DNA from: Polynucleobacter sp. AM-26B4
Lineage (GTDB): Bacteria > Pseudomonadota > Gammaproteobacteria > Burkholderiales > Burkholderiaceae
Direction of reading: 5' to 3'
NCBI RefSeq assembly: GCF_018882285.1
Contig: NZ_JACVOT010000001.1
Location: forward strand, 1,123,916-1,187,915
Length of the DNA stretch: 64,000 nt
The position numbers and the translations under genes were made by a program. The notes beneath the pieces are model-generated. The model ran no database searches. It was not told the origin of the DNA and worked only from the letters and a program-made list of their open reading frames with translations. Positions 41,581-48,939 of the stretch are shown one piece after another (within the stretch, counting starts at the first letter, position 1; the number at the start of each line of letters is the position of its first letter).

Positions 41581-41614
41581 TGATAAAATATCTCTCTTAA
41601 GCATATTGAGAGGA
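41581..41614 (+). promoter_or_regulatory. Extended -10 promoter and ribosome site of the desaturase gene
   Basis: TGATAAAAT (41581-41589) is an extended -10 (TGnTAAAAT). GAGAGGA (41608-41614) is a strong ribosome site 7 bases before the ATG. Further upstream is a 6-base inverted repeat GATTTA-gat-TAAATC (41531-41545), a possible operator. The 143-base gap holds nothing else I can name. Confidence 0.5.
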
Positions 41615-41621
41615 TGGCCGC

Positions 41622-42821
41622 ATGGCTTGGTTAGAACAAACTAGAGATTTTGTGTTGAATTGGATTGCAAATGGCTACCTGAATTGGTCTTGGTGGCAGA
41701 TTTTGTTGATCACACTGTTGTTGACTCACATCACCATTGCCAGCGTGACAATTTTCTTGCATCGTTGTCAGGCTCATCGCGCTCTAGAGTTGCACGCTAT
41801 TCCATCTCACTTCTTCCGTTTTTGGTTGTGGTTGACCACCGGTATGGTGACCAAAGAGTGGGCTGCGATTCATCGTAAGCACCACGCTAAGTGCGAAACC
41901 GTTGATGATCCTCACAGCCCTCAAGTTTTAGGTATCAATACTGTTCTATCAAGAGGCGCTGAGTTGTATCGCGCTGAAGCGAAGAACAAAGAAACTATTG
42001 AGAAGTTTGGTCACGGTACACCTGATGACTGGATGGAAAAAAATCTTTACTCAAAATATCAATGGCAAGGTGTTGCATTGATGTTGATCATTGATGTGAT
42101 TCTTTTTGGAGCGCTGGGCGCCACTGTTTGGGCTGTTCAGATGTTGTGGATCCCAATCACTGCAGCCGGCATCATCAATGGCATGGGTCACTACTGGGGC
42201 TATCGCAATTACGATTGCGAAGACGCTTCTACTAACTTAATGCCTTGGGGTATTTTGATTGGTGGTGAAGAGTTGCACAACAATCATCACACCTATGCAA
42301 CCAGCGCCAAGCTTTCTAACAAATGGTACGAGTTTGATATTGGTTGGGTTTATATCCGTGCATTAGAAATGGCTGGTCTAGCCAAAGTTAAAAAATTGCC
42401 TCCTAAGCCAGTATTGGCTGAACTTGAGCAAGCTTCAGAAAAGACTTTGCAAGCAGTGATTGCTAATCGATATGAAGTGATGGCGCGTTATTCAAAAACT
42501 TTGCGTCAAACATTCGATGCTGAAGTTGCGCACATGAAAGAATTGGCTGCTCAGTTTGGTGATCAACGTCTTTGGTTATACAAAGATGAAGCCAAGTTAA
42601 CTGAAGCTGAGCTTGCGAGCCTTGAGAAGCTCATGGCAACGAATAAGTCAGTGAAGTTGATGGTTGAGATGCGTCGTGAATTGGCCAGCTTGTGGCAGCG
42701 TTCACACGTGACCAAAGAGCAGTTGATCGCTCAGTTGCAGCAATGGTGCCATAAGGCCGAAACAAGCGGCATGGCGGGCTTGCAAGAGTTCTCATTGCGC
42801 TTGCGCAGATACACGGTTTAA
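41622..42821 (+). CDS. Fatty acid desaturase (acyl-CoA/acyl-lipid delta-9 type)
   Basis: Membrane di-iron desaturase of 399 residues. The three histidine boxes are clear: HRCQAH at 47-52, HRKHH at 84-88 and HNNHH at 219-223. Hydrophobic helices lie at about 25-48, 64-80 and 150-190. A C-terminal helical, charged region of about 150 residues (from about 245) follows the catalytic core. It introduces a double bond into acyl chains, so it probably adjusts membrane fluidity. It stands alone with its own promoter and a strong terminator. Confidence 0.9.
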   Translation: MAWLEQTRDFVLNWIANGYLNWSWWQILLITLLLTHITIASVTIFLHRCQAHRALELHAIPSHFFRFWLWLTTGMVTKEWAAIHRKHHAKCETVDDPHSPQVLGINTVLSRGAELYRAEAKNKETIEKFGHGTPDDWMEKNLYSKYQWQGVALMLIIDVILFGALGATVWAVQMLWIPITAAGIINGMGHYWGYRNYDCEDASTNLMPWGILIGGEELHNNHHTYATSAKLSNKWYEFDIGWVYIRALEMAGLAKVKKLPPKPVLAELEQASEKTLQAVIANRYEVMARYSKTLRQTFDAEVAHMKELAAQFGDQRLWLYKDEAKLTEAELASLEKLMATNKSVKLMVEMRRELASLWQRSHVTKEQLIAQLQQWCHKAETSGMAGLQEFSLRLRRYTV

Positions 42822-42828
42822 AGCTGCC

Positions 42829-42852
42829 CAGGTGGCTTTAAATAGCTACCTG
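42829..42852 (+). other. Hairpin just after the desaturase stop
   Basis: CAGGTGGCT (42829-42837), six bases, AGCTACCTG (42844-42852): a 9-base stem with one G-T pair in the 3' untranslated region, about 57 bases before the terminator. It may protect the mRNA end. No T-tract follows, so it is not itself a terminator. Confidence 0.35.
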
Positions 42853-42908
42853 ATGGTTTGAAAGATGGCTAGTTAGTATTCGGCAATAGATAACATAAAG
42901 TAGACAAT

Positions 42909-42936
42909 AAAAAACCCGCTCTAGAGCGGGTTTTTT
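42909..42936. terminator. Bidirectional intrinsic terminator, desaturase/rpmG
   Basis: A perfect 28-base palindrome: six A, CCCGCTC, TAGAGCGGG-type complement, six T. It stops transcription from either side, serving the desaturase gene (+) and rpmB-rpmG (-). Confidence 0.92.
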
Positions 42937-42976
42937 ATTTGATCAAGTAAATCTGATCAGCTGATGAAGCCGAGAT

Positions 42977-43144
42977 TTATTTAATCTTTGTTTCTTTGTA
43001 AGACACATGCTTGCGAGCTTTAGGATCAAACTTCATGATCTCCATTTTCTCAGGCATGGTACGTTTGTTCTTAGTCGTTGTGTAGAAGTGACCAGTACCT
43101 GCAGTCGATTCTAGTTTGATTTTCTCGCGTCCACCTTTAGCCAT
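42977..43144 (-). CDS. rpmG: 50S ribosomal protein L33
   Basis: Basic 55-residue ribosomal protein, read directly from the minus strand: [13 protein letters not shown] at the start, then [18 protein letters not shown] and a C-terminus ending SYKETKIK. This is the zinc-independent form, as the Cys pairs of the other type are absent. It follows rpmB by 11 bases in the conserved rpmB-rpmG pair. Confidence 0.95.
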   Translation of the reverse strand: MAKGGREKIKLESTAGTGHFYTTTKNKRTMPEKMEIMKFDPKARKHVSYKETKIK

Positions 43145-43155
43145 TTTGCCGCTCC

Positions 43156-43389
43156 TTAGATTTCACCGCGAGTACGCAAATCAACCAATACAGCGTCGAT
43201 GCCTACTTTATCGATCATGCGAAGACCGGCGTTGGTAATGCGTAAGCTTACCCAACGGTTTTCAGATTCAACCCAAAAACGACGATTTTGCAGATTAGGC
43301 AAAAAGCGACGTTTTGTCTTATTGTTTGCATGGGAAACATTGTTGCCGACCATCGGCTTTTTCCCGGTGACTTGGCATACTTTTGCCAT
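43156..43389 (-). CDS. rpmB: 50S ribosomal protein L28
   Basis: Ribosomal protein of 77 residues with the typical opening [21 protein letters not shown] and [21 protein letters not shown]. The ATG at 43389 is preceded on the minus strand by AAGGAG. It leads rpmB-rpmG, whose promoter lies just upstream. Confidence 0.97.
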   Translation of the reverse strand: MAKVCQVTGKKPMVGNNVSHANNKTKRRFLPNLQNRRFWVESENRWVSLRITNAGLRMIDKVGIDAVLVDLRTRGEI

Positions 43390-43419
43390 GACACACTCCT
43401 TGAATTGCGAAAAAAAGAG

Positions 43420-43448
43420 ATTGTAGCAGGTGGCGAGAAACTATTCCA
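43420..43448 (-). promoter_or_regulatory. rpmB-rpmG promoter
   Basis: On the minus strand TGGAAT (43448-43443), 17 bases, TACAAT (43425-43420): a sigma-70 type promoter with correct spacing, 30 bases before the rpmB start. Confidence 0.55.
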
Positions 43449-43478
43449 CTATTTACACAAAGGCATTCTGAATCGGAT

Positions 43479-43526
43479 CAAAAAAAGTCTCTGATTTGAC
43501 CAAAATTCCACTCAAAATAGACTTTT
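43479..43526 (-). terminator. radC terminator
   Basis: On the minus strand AAAAGTCT (43526-43519) pairs perfectly with AGACTTTT (43490-43483), which runs into seven T in all. The 28-base loop contains a smaller stem (TTTGA/TCAAA). It separates radC from rpmB. Confidence 0.6.
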
Positions 43527-43529
43527 AAG

Positions 43530-44219
43530 TTAGTGTTTACTATCTTTAAAAGGCATTATTTTAAGCTCTAAAAAAGATGAGGCTCCTCTTTTTGTGACAA
43601 TACAGTGATCCAAGAGATTGACCTCAAGAAGTTGCAGCGCCTCATGCAAAACAATGGTCAAAGCAATGTCCTCTTGACTGGGTTTTAAGCTCCCACTGGG
43701 ATGATTGTGAGCAATGATCAAATTACTCGCATTTCTCAAGAGACATTCTTTGGCAATTTCACGGATATGCACGGTTGTTTCAGAGATGGATCCTCTGAAG
43801 ATTTCATGGGTATCAATCAGCCTTAAATGGATGTCCAGATAGAGACAAACAAAGACCTCATACTCCCTCTGACCGATCAGGCCGATCAAATAACTTTTGA
43901 CCAAATTAGTCGAAGTCAAAATACTTTGTTGTTTGATCTTCTCTTTGTAGCTGCGTTGCACCAGCTCATGAATGACTTGTAGTTGTGACCATTTAGAAAT
44001 GCCAATACCTTTATAAGCTTCAAAGTCTTTCAGGTTTGCAGTGAGGATGGATGAGAGCGAGCCAAATTCCTGAATCAGTCGATGGGATAGATTCAGGGAG
44101 TTTTCTCCTTGGTGGCCTGTTCTGAGGATGATGGAGAGTAGTTCAGCGTCATTCATGGAGCTGGGTCCACTTAAAAGAAGTTTTTCTCGTGGTTGAGACT
44201 GTTTTGGCCAATTTTTAAT
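43530..44219 (-). CDS. radC: RadC family JAB/MPN protein, start codon not conventional
   Basis: RadC-like protein of about 229 residues. An N-terminal helix-hairpin-helix region (MNDAELLSIILRTGHQGENSL and KGIGISKWSQL) is followed by the JAMM domain with HEIFRGSISETTVH, and the metal motif HNHPSGSLKPSQED. The family N-terminus (KNWPKQSQPREKLL) begins right after an ATT at 44219 and no ATG, GTG or TTG lies in frame between that point and fkpB. The first ATG (44156) would remove about 21 conserved residues. The frame stays open far upstream, antisense to fkpB and ispH, without coding signs. The biological role of RadC is uncertain. Confidence 0.8.
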   Translation of the reverse strand: MKNWPKQSQPREKLLLSGPSSMNDAELLSIILRTGHQGENSLNLSHRLIQEFGSLSSILTANLKDFEAYKGIGISKWSQLQVIHELVQRSYKEKIKQQSILTSTNLVKSYLIGLIGQREYEVFVCLYLDIHLRLIDTHEIFRGSISETTVHIREIAKECLLRNASNLIIAHNHPSGSLKPSQEDIALTIVLHEALQLLEVNLLDHCIVTKRGASSFLELKIMPFKDSKH

Positions 44220-44225
44220 CGATGT

Positions 44226-44261
44226 TTGGCCAGATTTCTCAGGGCTAGTTAAAATGTCGCT
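44226..44261 (+). promoter_or_regulatory. fkpB promoter, leaderless geometry
   Basis: TTGGCC (44226-44231), 18 bases, TAAAAT (44250-44255). The ATG of fkpB is only 6 bases after the -10 and no ribosome site is visible. Confidence 0.55.
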
Positions 44262-44726
44262 ATGACTGAATCTAATATGGCTAGCGGAGCCGTAGTTACC
44301 GCCAATTCGTTTTTGACCTTGAACTACAGGATTTCTTTGCCCGAGGGTGGAGACGTCATGAACACTTTCGAGGACAAGCCTGCCACTTTGATGATGGGTA
44401 CTGGGCAATTCTCGCCCACACTCGAGCAAGCATTGGTTGGCATGCTCTTGAATGAGCGCAAAACTTTTACCATGGCTCCCGAGGCTGCCTTTGGCGAGAA
44501 GAACCCAGATTTGATTAGAACAATTTCTTTGACAACCTTGCGTGAAAACTCCTCTCCTGAAGAAGAGTATTTGCCTGGCGACATGATCGAGTTCAATGCA
44601 CCTAATGGCGCAACTTACTCTGGAACTCTTTTGGCAATTGATGGTGACTCTGCAACTTTTGACTTTAACCATCCTTTGTCTGGCAAAACAATTTTGTTCG
44701 AAGCAGAAATCATCGCGATTCTTTAA
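44262..44726 (+). CDS. fkpB: FKBP-type peptidyl-prolyl isomerase (SlpA/FkpB type)
   Basis: Cytoplasmic prolyl isomerase of 154 residues. The FKBP fold opens with LTLNYRISLPEGGDVMNTFEDKPATLMMGTGQFSPTLEQALVGM and contains the inserted-flap chaperone domain (AAFGEKNPDLI... to FDFNHPLSGKTILFEAEI), as in E. coli SlpA. ATG 44262 and ATG 44277 are both possible. It abuts ispH with no gap (stop at 44726, next ATG at 44727), the conserved fkpB-ispH pair. Confidence 0.93.
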   Translation: MTESNMASGAVVTANSFLTLNYRISLPEGGDVMNTFEDKPATLMMGTGQFSPTLEQALVGMLLNERKTFTMAPEAAFGEKNPDLIRTISLTTLRENSSPEEEYLPGDMIEFNAPNGATYSGTLLAIDGDSATFDFNHPLSGKTILFEAEIIAIL

Positions 44727-45686
44727 ATGACAACGCCTGCTCAAGCAACTTCTGAAGTGGTGAATGACGGCGAGATCTTGCTGGCTCAACCCAGAGGCTT
44801 TTGTGCGGGAGTTGATCGTGCCATCACGATCGTTGAGCAGGCTTTGACAAAGTTTGGGGCGCCTATTTACGTGCGCCATGAAATTGTTCATAACGCTTAT
44901 GTTGTAAATGATTTGCGAGCTCGTGGCGCCATCTTTGTCGATGAGCTTCATGAGGTTCCGGCTGGTAATACTTTGATCTTCAGCGCGCACGGTGTTTCGC
45001 CAGCAGTAAGGCAAGAAGCAGAGCAGCGTGGCTTGAAGATATTTGATGCGACTTGTCCTTTGGTCACAAAGGTGCACGTTGAAGTTATAAAAATGCGCAA
45101 AGAAGGCATGACGATTGTCATGATTGGTCATCGTGGTCATCCTGAAGTTGAAGGCACCATGGGCCAGGCACCGGAAGGCATTCAACTGGTGGAAAACATT
45201 CATGATGTTCAAGCCTTGACGATTCCGTCAGACAGTCCTGTTGCTTATGTGACGCAAACAACTTTGTCGGTAGATGAAACCAAAGAAATTGTGGACGCAT
45301 TAAAAGCAAAGTACCCACATATTCAGCAACCAAAAAAACAAGACATTTGCTACGCAACTCAAAATCGTCAAGATGCTGTGAAGTTCATGGCTCCACAAGT
45401 TGAACTGGTGATTGTGGTTGGTAGTCCCAATAGCTCTAACTCCAATCGCTTGAGAGAATTGTCTGAAAAGCTTGGAGTTGTTTCCTACATGGTGGACCAT
45501 CCTAGTCAGTTAAATCCTGAATGGTTTGTAGGTAAAAAGAGAATTGGTCTGACTGCAGGTGCATCTGCACCAGAGAGCTTGGCTCAATCAATCATTGATC
45601 GCATCAAAGAGTTGGGGCCAAAGAGTGTGAGACCTTTAGAAGGGATTGTTGAGAACACAGCATTCCCACTGCCCAAGGGTCTTTAA
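44727..45686 (+). CDS. ispH: 4-hydroxy-3-methylbut-2-enyl diphosphate reductase
   Basis: Last enzyme of the MEP isoprenoid pathway; reduces HMBPP to IPP and DMAPP with a 4Fe-4S cluster. The three cluster ligands are C26 ([10 protein letters not shown]), C110 (DATCPLVTK) and C208 ([10 protein letters not shown]). AHGVSPAV and [11 protein letters not shown] are further family blocks. Length 319 is normal. Its 3' end faces argD, 27 bases away, with only a weak 7-base hairpin (45673-45697). Confidence 0.98.
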   Translation: MTTPAQATSEVVNDGEILLAQPRGFCAGVDRAITIVEQALTKFGAPIYVRHEIVHNAYVVNDLRARGAIFVDELHEVPAGNTLIFSAHGVSPAVRQEAEQRGLKIFDATCPLVTKVHVEVIKMRKEGMTIVMIGHRGHPEVEGTMGQAPEGIQLVENIHDVQALTIPSDSPVAYVTQTTLSVDETKEIVDALKAKYPHIQQPKKQDICYATQNRQDAVKFMAPQVELVIVVGSPNSSNSNRLRELSEKLGVVSYMVDHPSQLNPEWFVGKKRIGLTAGASAPESLAQSIIDRIKELGPKSVRPLEGIVENTAFPLPKGL

Positions 45687-45713
45687 ACTGCCTTTGGTTC
45701 TGCCCTGATCTGC

Positions 45714-46892
45714 TTACTTAATTGATTTGATCACGCCTCTTAGAAGGTCAACCATTTGTTTTAATTCTTCACGGCTGATATTCAGCGCTGGCATGAAGCG
45801 AATTAAATTTGGACGTGGCGAATTCAATAAAAGGCCGATTGGCTCAAGATTACGAGCGCGTTCAACGATTTCAGGTCCGATGTCACGATTCAATTTGAGA
45901 GCTCTCAATAAGCCTTCGCCACGCTCACCATCAAGACCTAGTTCTTTGCTCAGATCTAGTAGTAATTCTCTTAAGTACTGACCTTTGGCAAGCACTTCAT
46001 CCAAAAATCCTGGCGCTAGCAATTGAGAAATCACGCTGAATCCAACCGCAGTCATCAAAGGATTGCCGTTATATGTGCCGCCTTGATCACCTGGTTCAAA
46101 GCAAGCAACTTCATCAGTGGCTAGAAGTGCGGCCAATGGCACGCCACCACCAATGCCTTTACCCAGCGTCATGATGTCAGGATTGATGTTGTAAAGCTGA
46201 TGAGCAAATAATTTGCCTGTTCTGCCACAACCAGCTTGAACTTCGTCAACAATCAATAAAATTTTATTTTGCTTGGTGATTTCGCGAAGATCACGCATGA
46301 ACTGATGATCCGCTGGAATAACACCACCTTCACCTTGAACAGGTTCAAGCATGATGGCCACAGTTTTATCGTTGATCAGTTTTTTAACTGATTCAATATC
46401 GTTCAGTTCTGCTTTTGGAAAACCAGGAACTTGAGGAGCAAACATGGTGTCCCAGCCTTCTTTACCAGAAGCGCTCATCGTGGCCAATGTTCTACCGTGA
46501 AATCCATGATTGAAAGTGATGATTTCAAAAGCATTGTTTTTATGAAGCTTGCCCCATTTACGAGCTAGCTTGATCGCACCTTCGTTGGCTTCAGCACCGC
46601 TGTTGGCAAAAAATACTTTGTCAAAGCAACTATTGGCCGTCAGTAAATTAGACAGCGCAATCATCGGCTCGTTATAAAAAGCAGGGCTTGGGTTGATGAC
46701 CTTTTTAGCTTGCTTTTCAATCGCCTCAATCATGCCTGGGTTTGAATGACCCAAACAGTTAACAGCCCAACCTTGTAAAAAGTCTAAATATTTTTTACCG
46801 TTCTGATCAACCAACCAAGAACCCTGACCTTCGGTGAAAACCAAGTCTGGACGTTTGGTGATGTACATCACTGAATGGGTATCAATAGTCAT
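45714..46892 (-). CDS. argD: Acetylornithine/succinyldiaminopimelate aminotransferase family
   Basis: PLP-dependent class III aminotransferase of 392 residues. It has [33 protein letters not shown] with the PLP-ring Asp (D216) and the Schiff-base lysine K245 in TLGKGIGGG. The best match is acetylornithine aminotransferase of arginine synthesis, which may also serve lysine synthesis. argF and argG lie about 17 kb away in this window, so the pathway is not one operon. It follows the ferredoxin-type reductase by 52 bases. Confidence 0.9.
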   Translation of the reverse strand: MTIDTHSVMYITKRPDLVFTEGQGSWLVDQNGKKYLDFLQGWAVNCLGHSNPGMIEAIEKQAKKVINPSPAFYNEPMIALSNLLTANSCFDKVFFANSGAEANEGAIKLARKWGKLHKNNAFEIITFNHGFHGRTLATMSASGKEGWDTMFAPQVPGFPKAELNDIESVKKLINDKTVAIMLEPVQGEGGVIPADHQFMRDLREITKQNKILLIVDEVQAGCGRTGKLFAHQLYNINPDIMTLGKGIGGGVPLAALLATDEVACFEPGDQGGTYNGNPLMTAVGFSVISQLLAPGFLDEVLAKGQYLRELLLDLSKELGLDGERGEGLLRALKLNRDIGPEIVERARNLEPIGLLLNSPRPNLIRFMPALNISREELKQMVDLLRGVIKSIK

Positions 46893-46944
46893 GTCTTTAT
46901 TTATCTGTTTCAGGGTTGATCAAAAATTTAGTCTTTATCAAAGT

Positions 46945-48006
46945 TCAAGCAGTGGCATTTTTCTTGGCTAAATCAGCTGCAGATGTGAATGCGTCTGCGT
47001 AAAACTCGTCAGCCGGTAAGTGACATTTTGCAACGAAATCGTTTTTAGCGGATTCAACCACAATCGGTGCGCCACAGGCATACACTTGGTAGTCCGACAT
47101 ATCTGGATTATCTTCCATTGCTGCCACATGAACAAAGCCTGTGCGACCAGTCCATTGATCTTCTGGGGTAGCGTCTGAAGCAACCGGAATGTATGAGAAA
47201 TTAGGCATTTCTTTGGCCCATGATTGACACAAGGCATCACGATAAAAATCTTTTGGTCGACGACCACCCCAGTAAAGCTTCACTGGACGAGTGATATCTG
47301 CATGACGCATGTGCTCAATGATGCCTCTGATTGGGGCAAAGCCCGTGCCTGAGGCAATAAAGATGATTGGTTTGTCAGAATCTTCACGCAAGAAGAAGCT
47401 GCCCATAGGGCCTTCAAAACGCAAAATATCTTTTTCTTTGAGGGTCGTACCGTTCTCAGTTTTGCCAAATACAAAGTCGGTGAATGAGCCACCAGGCATG
47501 TGTCTGATGTGTAGCTCTAAAGGACCTTCTTCATGCGGAGCGCTTGCAATTGAGTAAGCGCGACGTTTGTCTTTCAATAAAAACTCAATGTACTGTCCTG
47601 CTAAAAACTGAAACTTCTCGGTAGCAGGGAGTTGGAGTTTCACAACCACCACATCCTCGGCAGCTTGCTCTAGACTGGCCACACGACAAGGAATCTTCTT
47701 GATCGTGACATCGCCATTCAATGGCACTTCTTTCACATCAATCACCAAATCTGATTCTGCCTTAGCGCAGCAAAATAGGGCGCAGCCATTGAAAGCCTCT
47801 TCAGCCGTCAAAGCCTTTTCTTGGTGTTGGCCATGTGAAACCTGACCAGATTCAATCTTGCCCTTGCATGAGCCACAGGCACCATTCTTGCAACCATAAG
47901 GTAAATTGATGCCTTGACGCATCGCGGCTTCTAAAACAGTTTCATCGCCGTTGGCACTAAATGTTTTTCCACTGGTTTTAATGGTTATTTGGTAAGACAC
48001 TGACAT
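46945..48006 (-). CDS. Ferredoxin-type 2Fe-2S/FAD/NAD(P)H reductase (annotated in relatives as CDP-6-deoxy-delta-3,4-glucoseen reductase)
   Basis: A 353-residue electron-transfer protein. The N-terminal plant-type 2Fe-2S domain has C39, C44, C47 (LPYGCKNGACGSCKG) and a fourth Cys at 75 or 79. Then come the FAD-binding RAYSIAS block and the NAD(P)-binding FIASGTGFAPIRGIIEH with a C-terminal VYACGAP. Close relatives are named after AscD, but no dideoxysugar genes are nearby, so the physiological partner is unknown. It is divergent from the epimerase-like gene and may be co-transcribed with argD. Confidence 0.85.
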   Translation of the reverse strand: MSVSYQITIKTSGKTFSANGDETVLEAAMRQGINLPYGCKNGACGSCKGKIESGQVSHGQHQEKALTAEEAFNGCALFCCAKAESDLVIDVKEVPLNGDVTIKKIPCRVASLEQAAEDVVVVKLQLPATEKFQFLAGQYIEFLLKDKRRAYSIASAPHEEGPLELHIRHMPGGSFTDFVFGKTENGTTLKEKDILRFEGPMGSFFLREDSDKPIIFIASGTGFAPIRGIIEHMRHADITRPVKLYWGGRRPKDFYRDALCQSWAKEMPNFSYIPVASDATPEDQWTGRTGFVHVAAMEDNPDMSDYQVYACGAPIVVESAKNDFVAKCHLPADEFYADAFTSAADLAKKNATA

Positions 48007-48035
48007 TCCTTTTTTAAAGCATTACGATTGAGTTT
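48000..48035 (+). promoter_or_regulatory. Promoter of the epimerase-like gene, leaderless geometry
   Basis: CTGACA (48000-48005), 17 bases, TACGAT (48023-48028) is a good sigma-70 match. The ATG follows 7 bases after the -10, with no ribosome site. Confidence 0.6.
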
Positions 48036-48908
48036 ATGCAACGTATTGGTAAACCTAGAATTCTTATCGTTGGTTGTGGCGACGTCGGTATGCGCTTGCT
48101 GCCGCTATTGGTGAAGAAATACCGAGTCTTTGCTCTGACTTCTTCAACCAGTAGGATGTCGGCATTGAGGCAAGCTGGGGCAATTCCTATCTATGGGAAC
48201 CTTGACCAGCCAGAGACTCTATGGCGTTTACCTCACTTGGCTGCCCAAGTGGTCCATTTGGCCCCGCCAGCTACTCAAGGCCTTCAAGATCGTCGTACAA
48301 GTAACTTGCTGTCAATTTTATCTCACGGGGCAGGATTTATCAGGCAACTGATTTATATCAGCACCACAGGCGTCTATGGCGATTGTCAGGGAGCCCTGAT
48401 CGACGAAACCAAAACCCTTAATCCAAGCACGGCTAGAGCTCAAAGAAGGGTGTCTGCCGAGCAGCAAATCAGGGCATGGGGCATGTCAGGGGTTCAGACT
48501 CACATTTTGAGGGTGCCAGGCATTTATGCCGGTGATCGACTTCCTGTCGAAAGATTGGGAAGGGGAACTCCTGTGCTGAATGCTGATGAGGATGTTTATA
48601 CGAATCACGTCAATGCTGATGACTTAGCCAGATTGATCACTTATGTTTTGTGGAGAGGTAAATCTCAGCGCGTCATCAATGCCTGTGATGACAGTCAATT
48701 AAAGATGGCTGATTACTTTGACTTGATTGCTGAAAAGATGGATTTACCAAAACCTCCAAGAGCATCGAGGCAGGACTTGAGTGCTCAGTTAGATCCTATG
48801 ATGCTGTCGTTCATGAGTGAGTCGCGACGCATTCAGAATAAGCGCTTGAAAGAACTCAAATTTAAACTTCGTTACCCGACTGTGGAAGACTGTTTAAATT
48901 CTCTTTAA
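48036..48908 (+). CDS. NAD(P)-dependent epimerase/dehydratase family protein (YeeZ-like)
   Basis: Extended SDR-type Rossmann protein of 290 residues. ILIVGCGDVGMRLLPLL near the N-terminus is the dinucleotide-binding glycine motif, and YISTTGVYGDCQGALIDE contains the SDR Ser/Tyr region (VYGDC), followed by HILRVPGIYAGDRLP. The substrate is unknown. It stands between divergent and convergent neighbours, 29 bases from the reductase start and 31 from the glnS end. Confidence 0.82.
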   Translation: MQRIGKPRILIVGCGDVGMRLLPLLVKKYRVFALTSSTSRMSALRQAGAIPIYGNLDQPETLWRLPHLAAQVVHLAPPATQGLQDRRTSNLLSILSHGAGFIRQLIYISTTGVYGDCQGALIDETKTLNPSTARAQRRVSAEQQIRAWGMSGVQTHILRVPGIYAGDRLPVERLGRGTPVLNADEDVYTNHVNADDLARLITYVLWRGKSQRVINACDDSQLKMADYFDLIAEKMDLPKPPRASRQDLSAQLDPMMLSFMSESRRIQNKRLKELKFKLRYPTVEDCLNSL

Positions 48909-48939
48909 AGTTTTTTAAGTCTTTAAAACTCTTTGAGAT

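Noticed and set aside
41591..41613. TCTCTC could pair with the GAGAGG ribosome site of the desaturase gene, like a temperature sensor.
   Set aside because: With the extended -10 at 41581-41589 transcription would start near 41596, so most of the TCTCTC arm would not be in the mRNA.
44220..45212. The radC frame continues open for about 330 codons upstream, antisense to fkpB and ispH.
   Set aside because: The extra part has no recognisable domain, lies fully opposite two well-conserved genes, and is rich in residues typical of antisense frames. It is a chance open frame.
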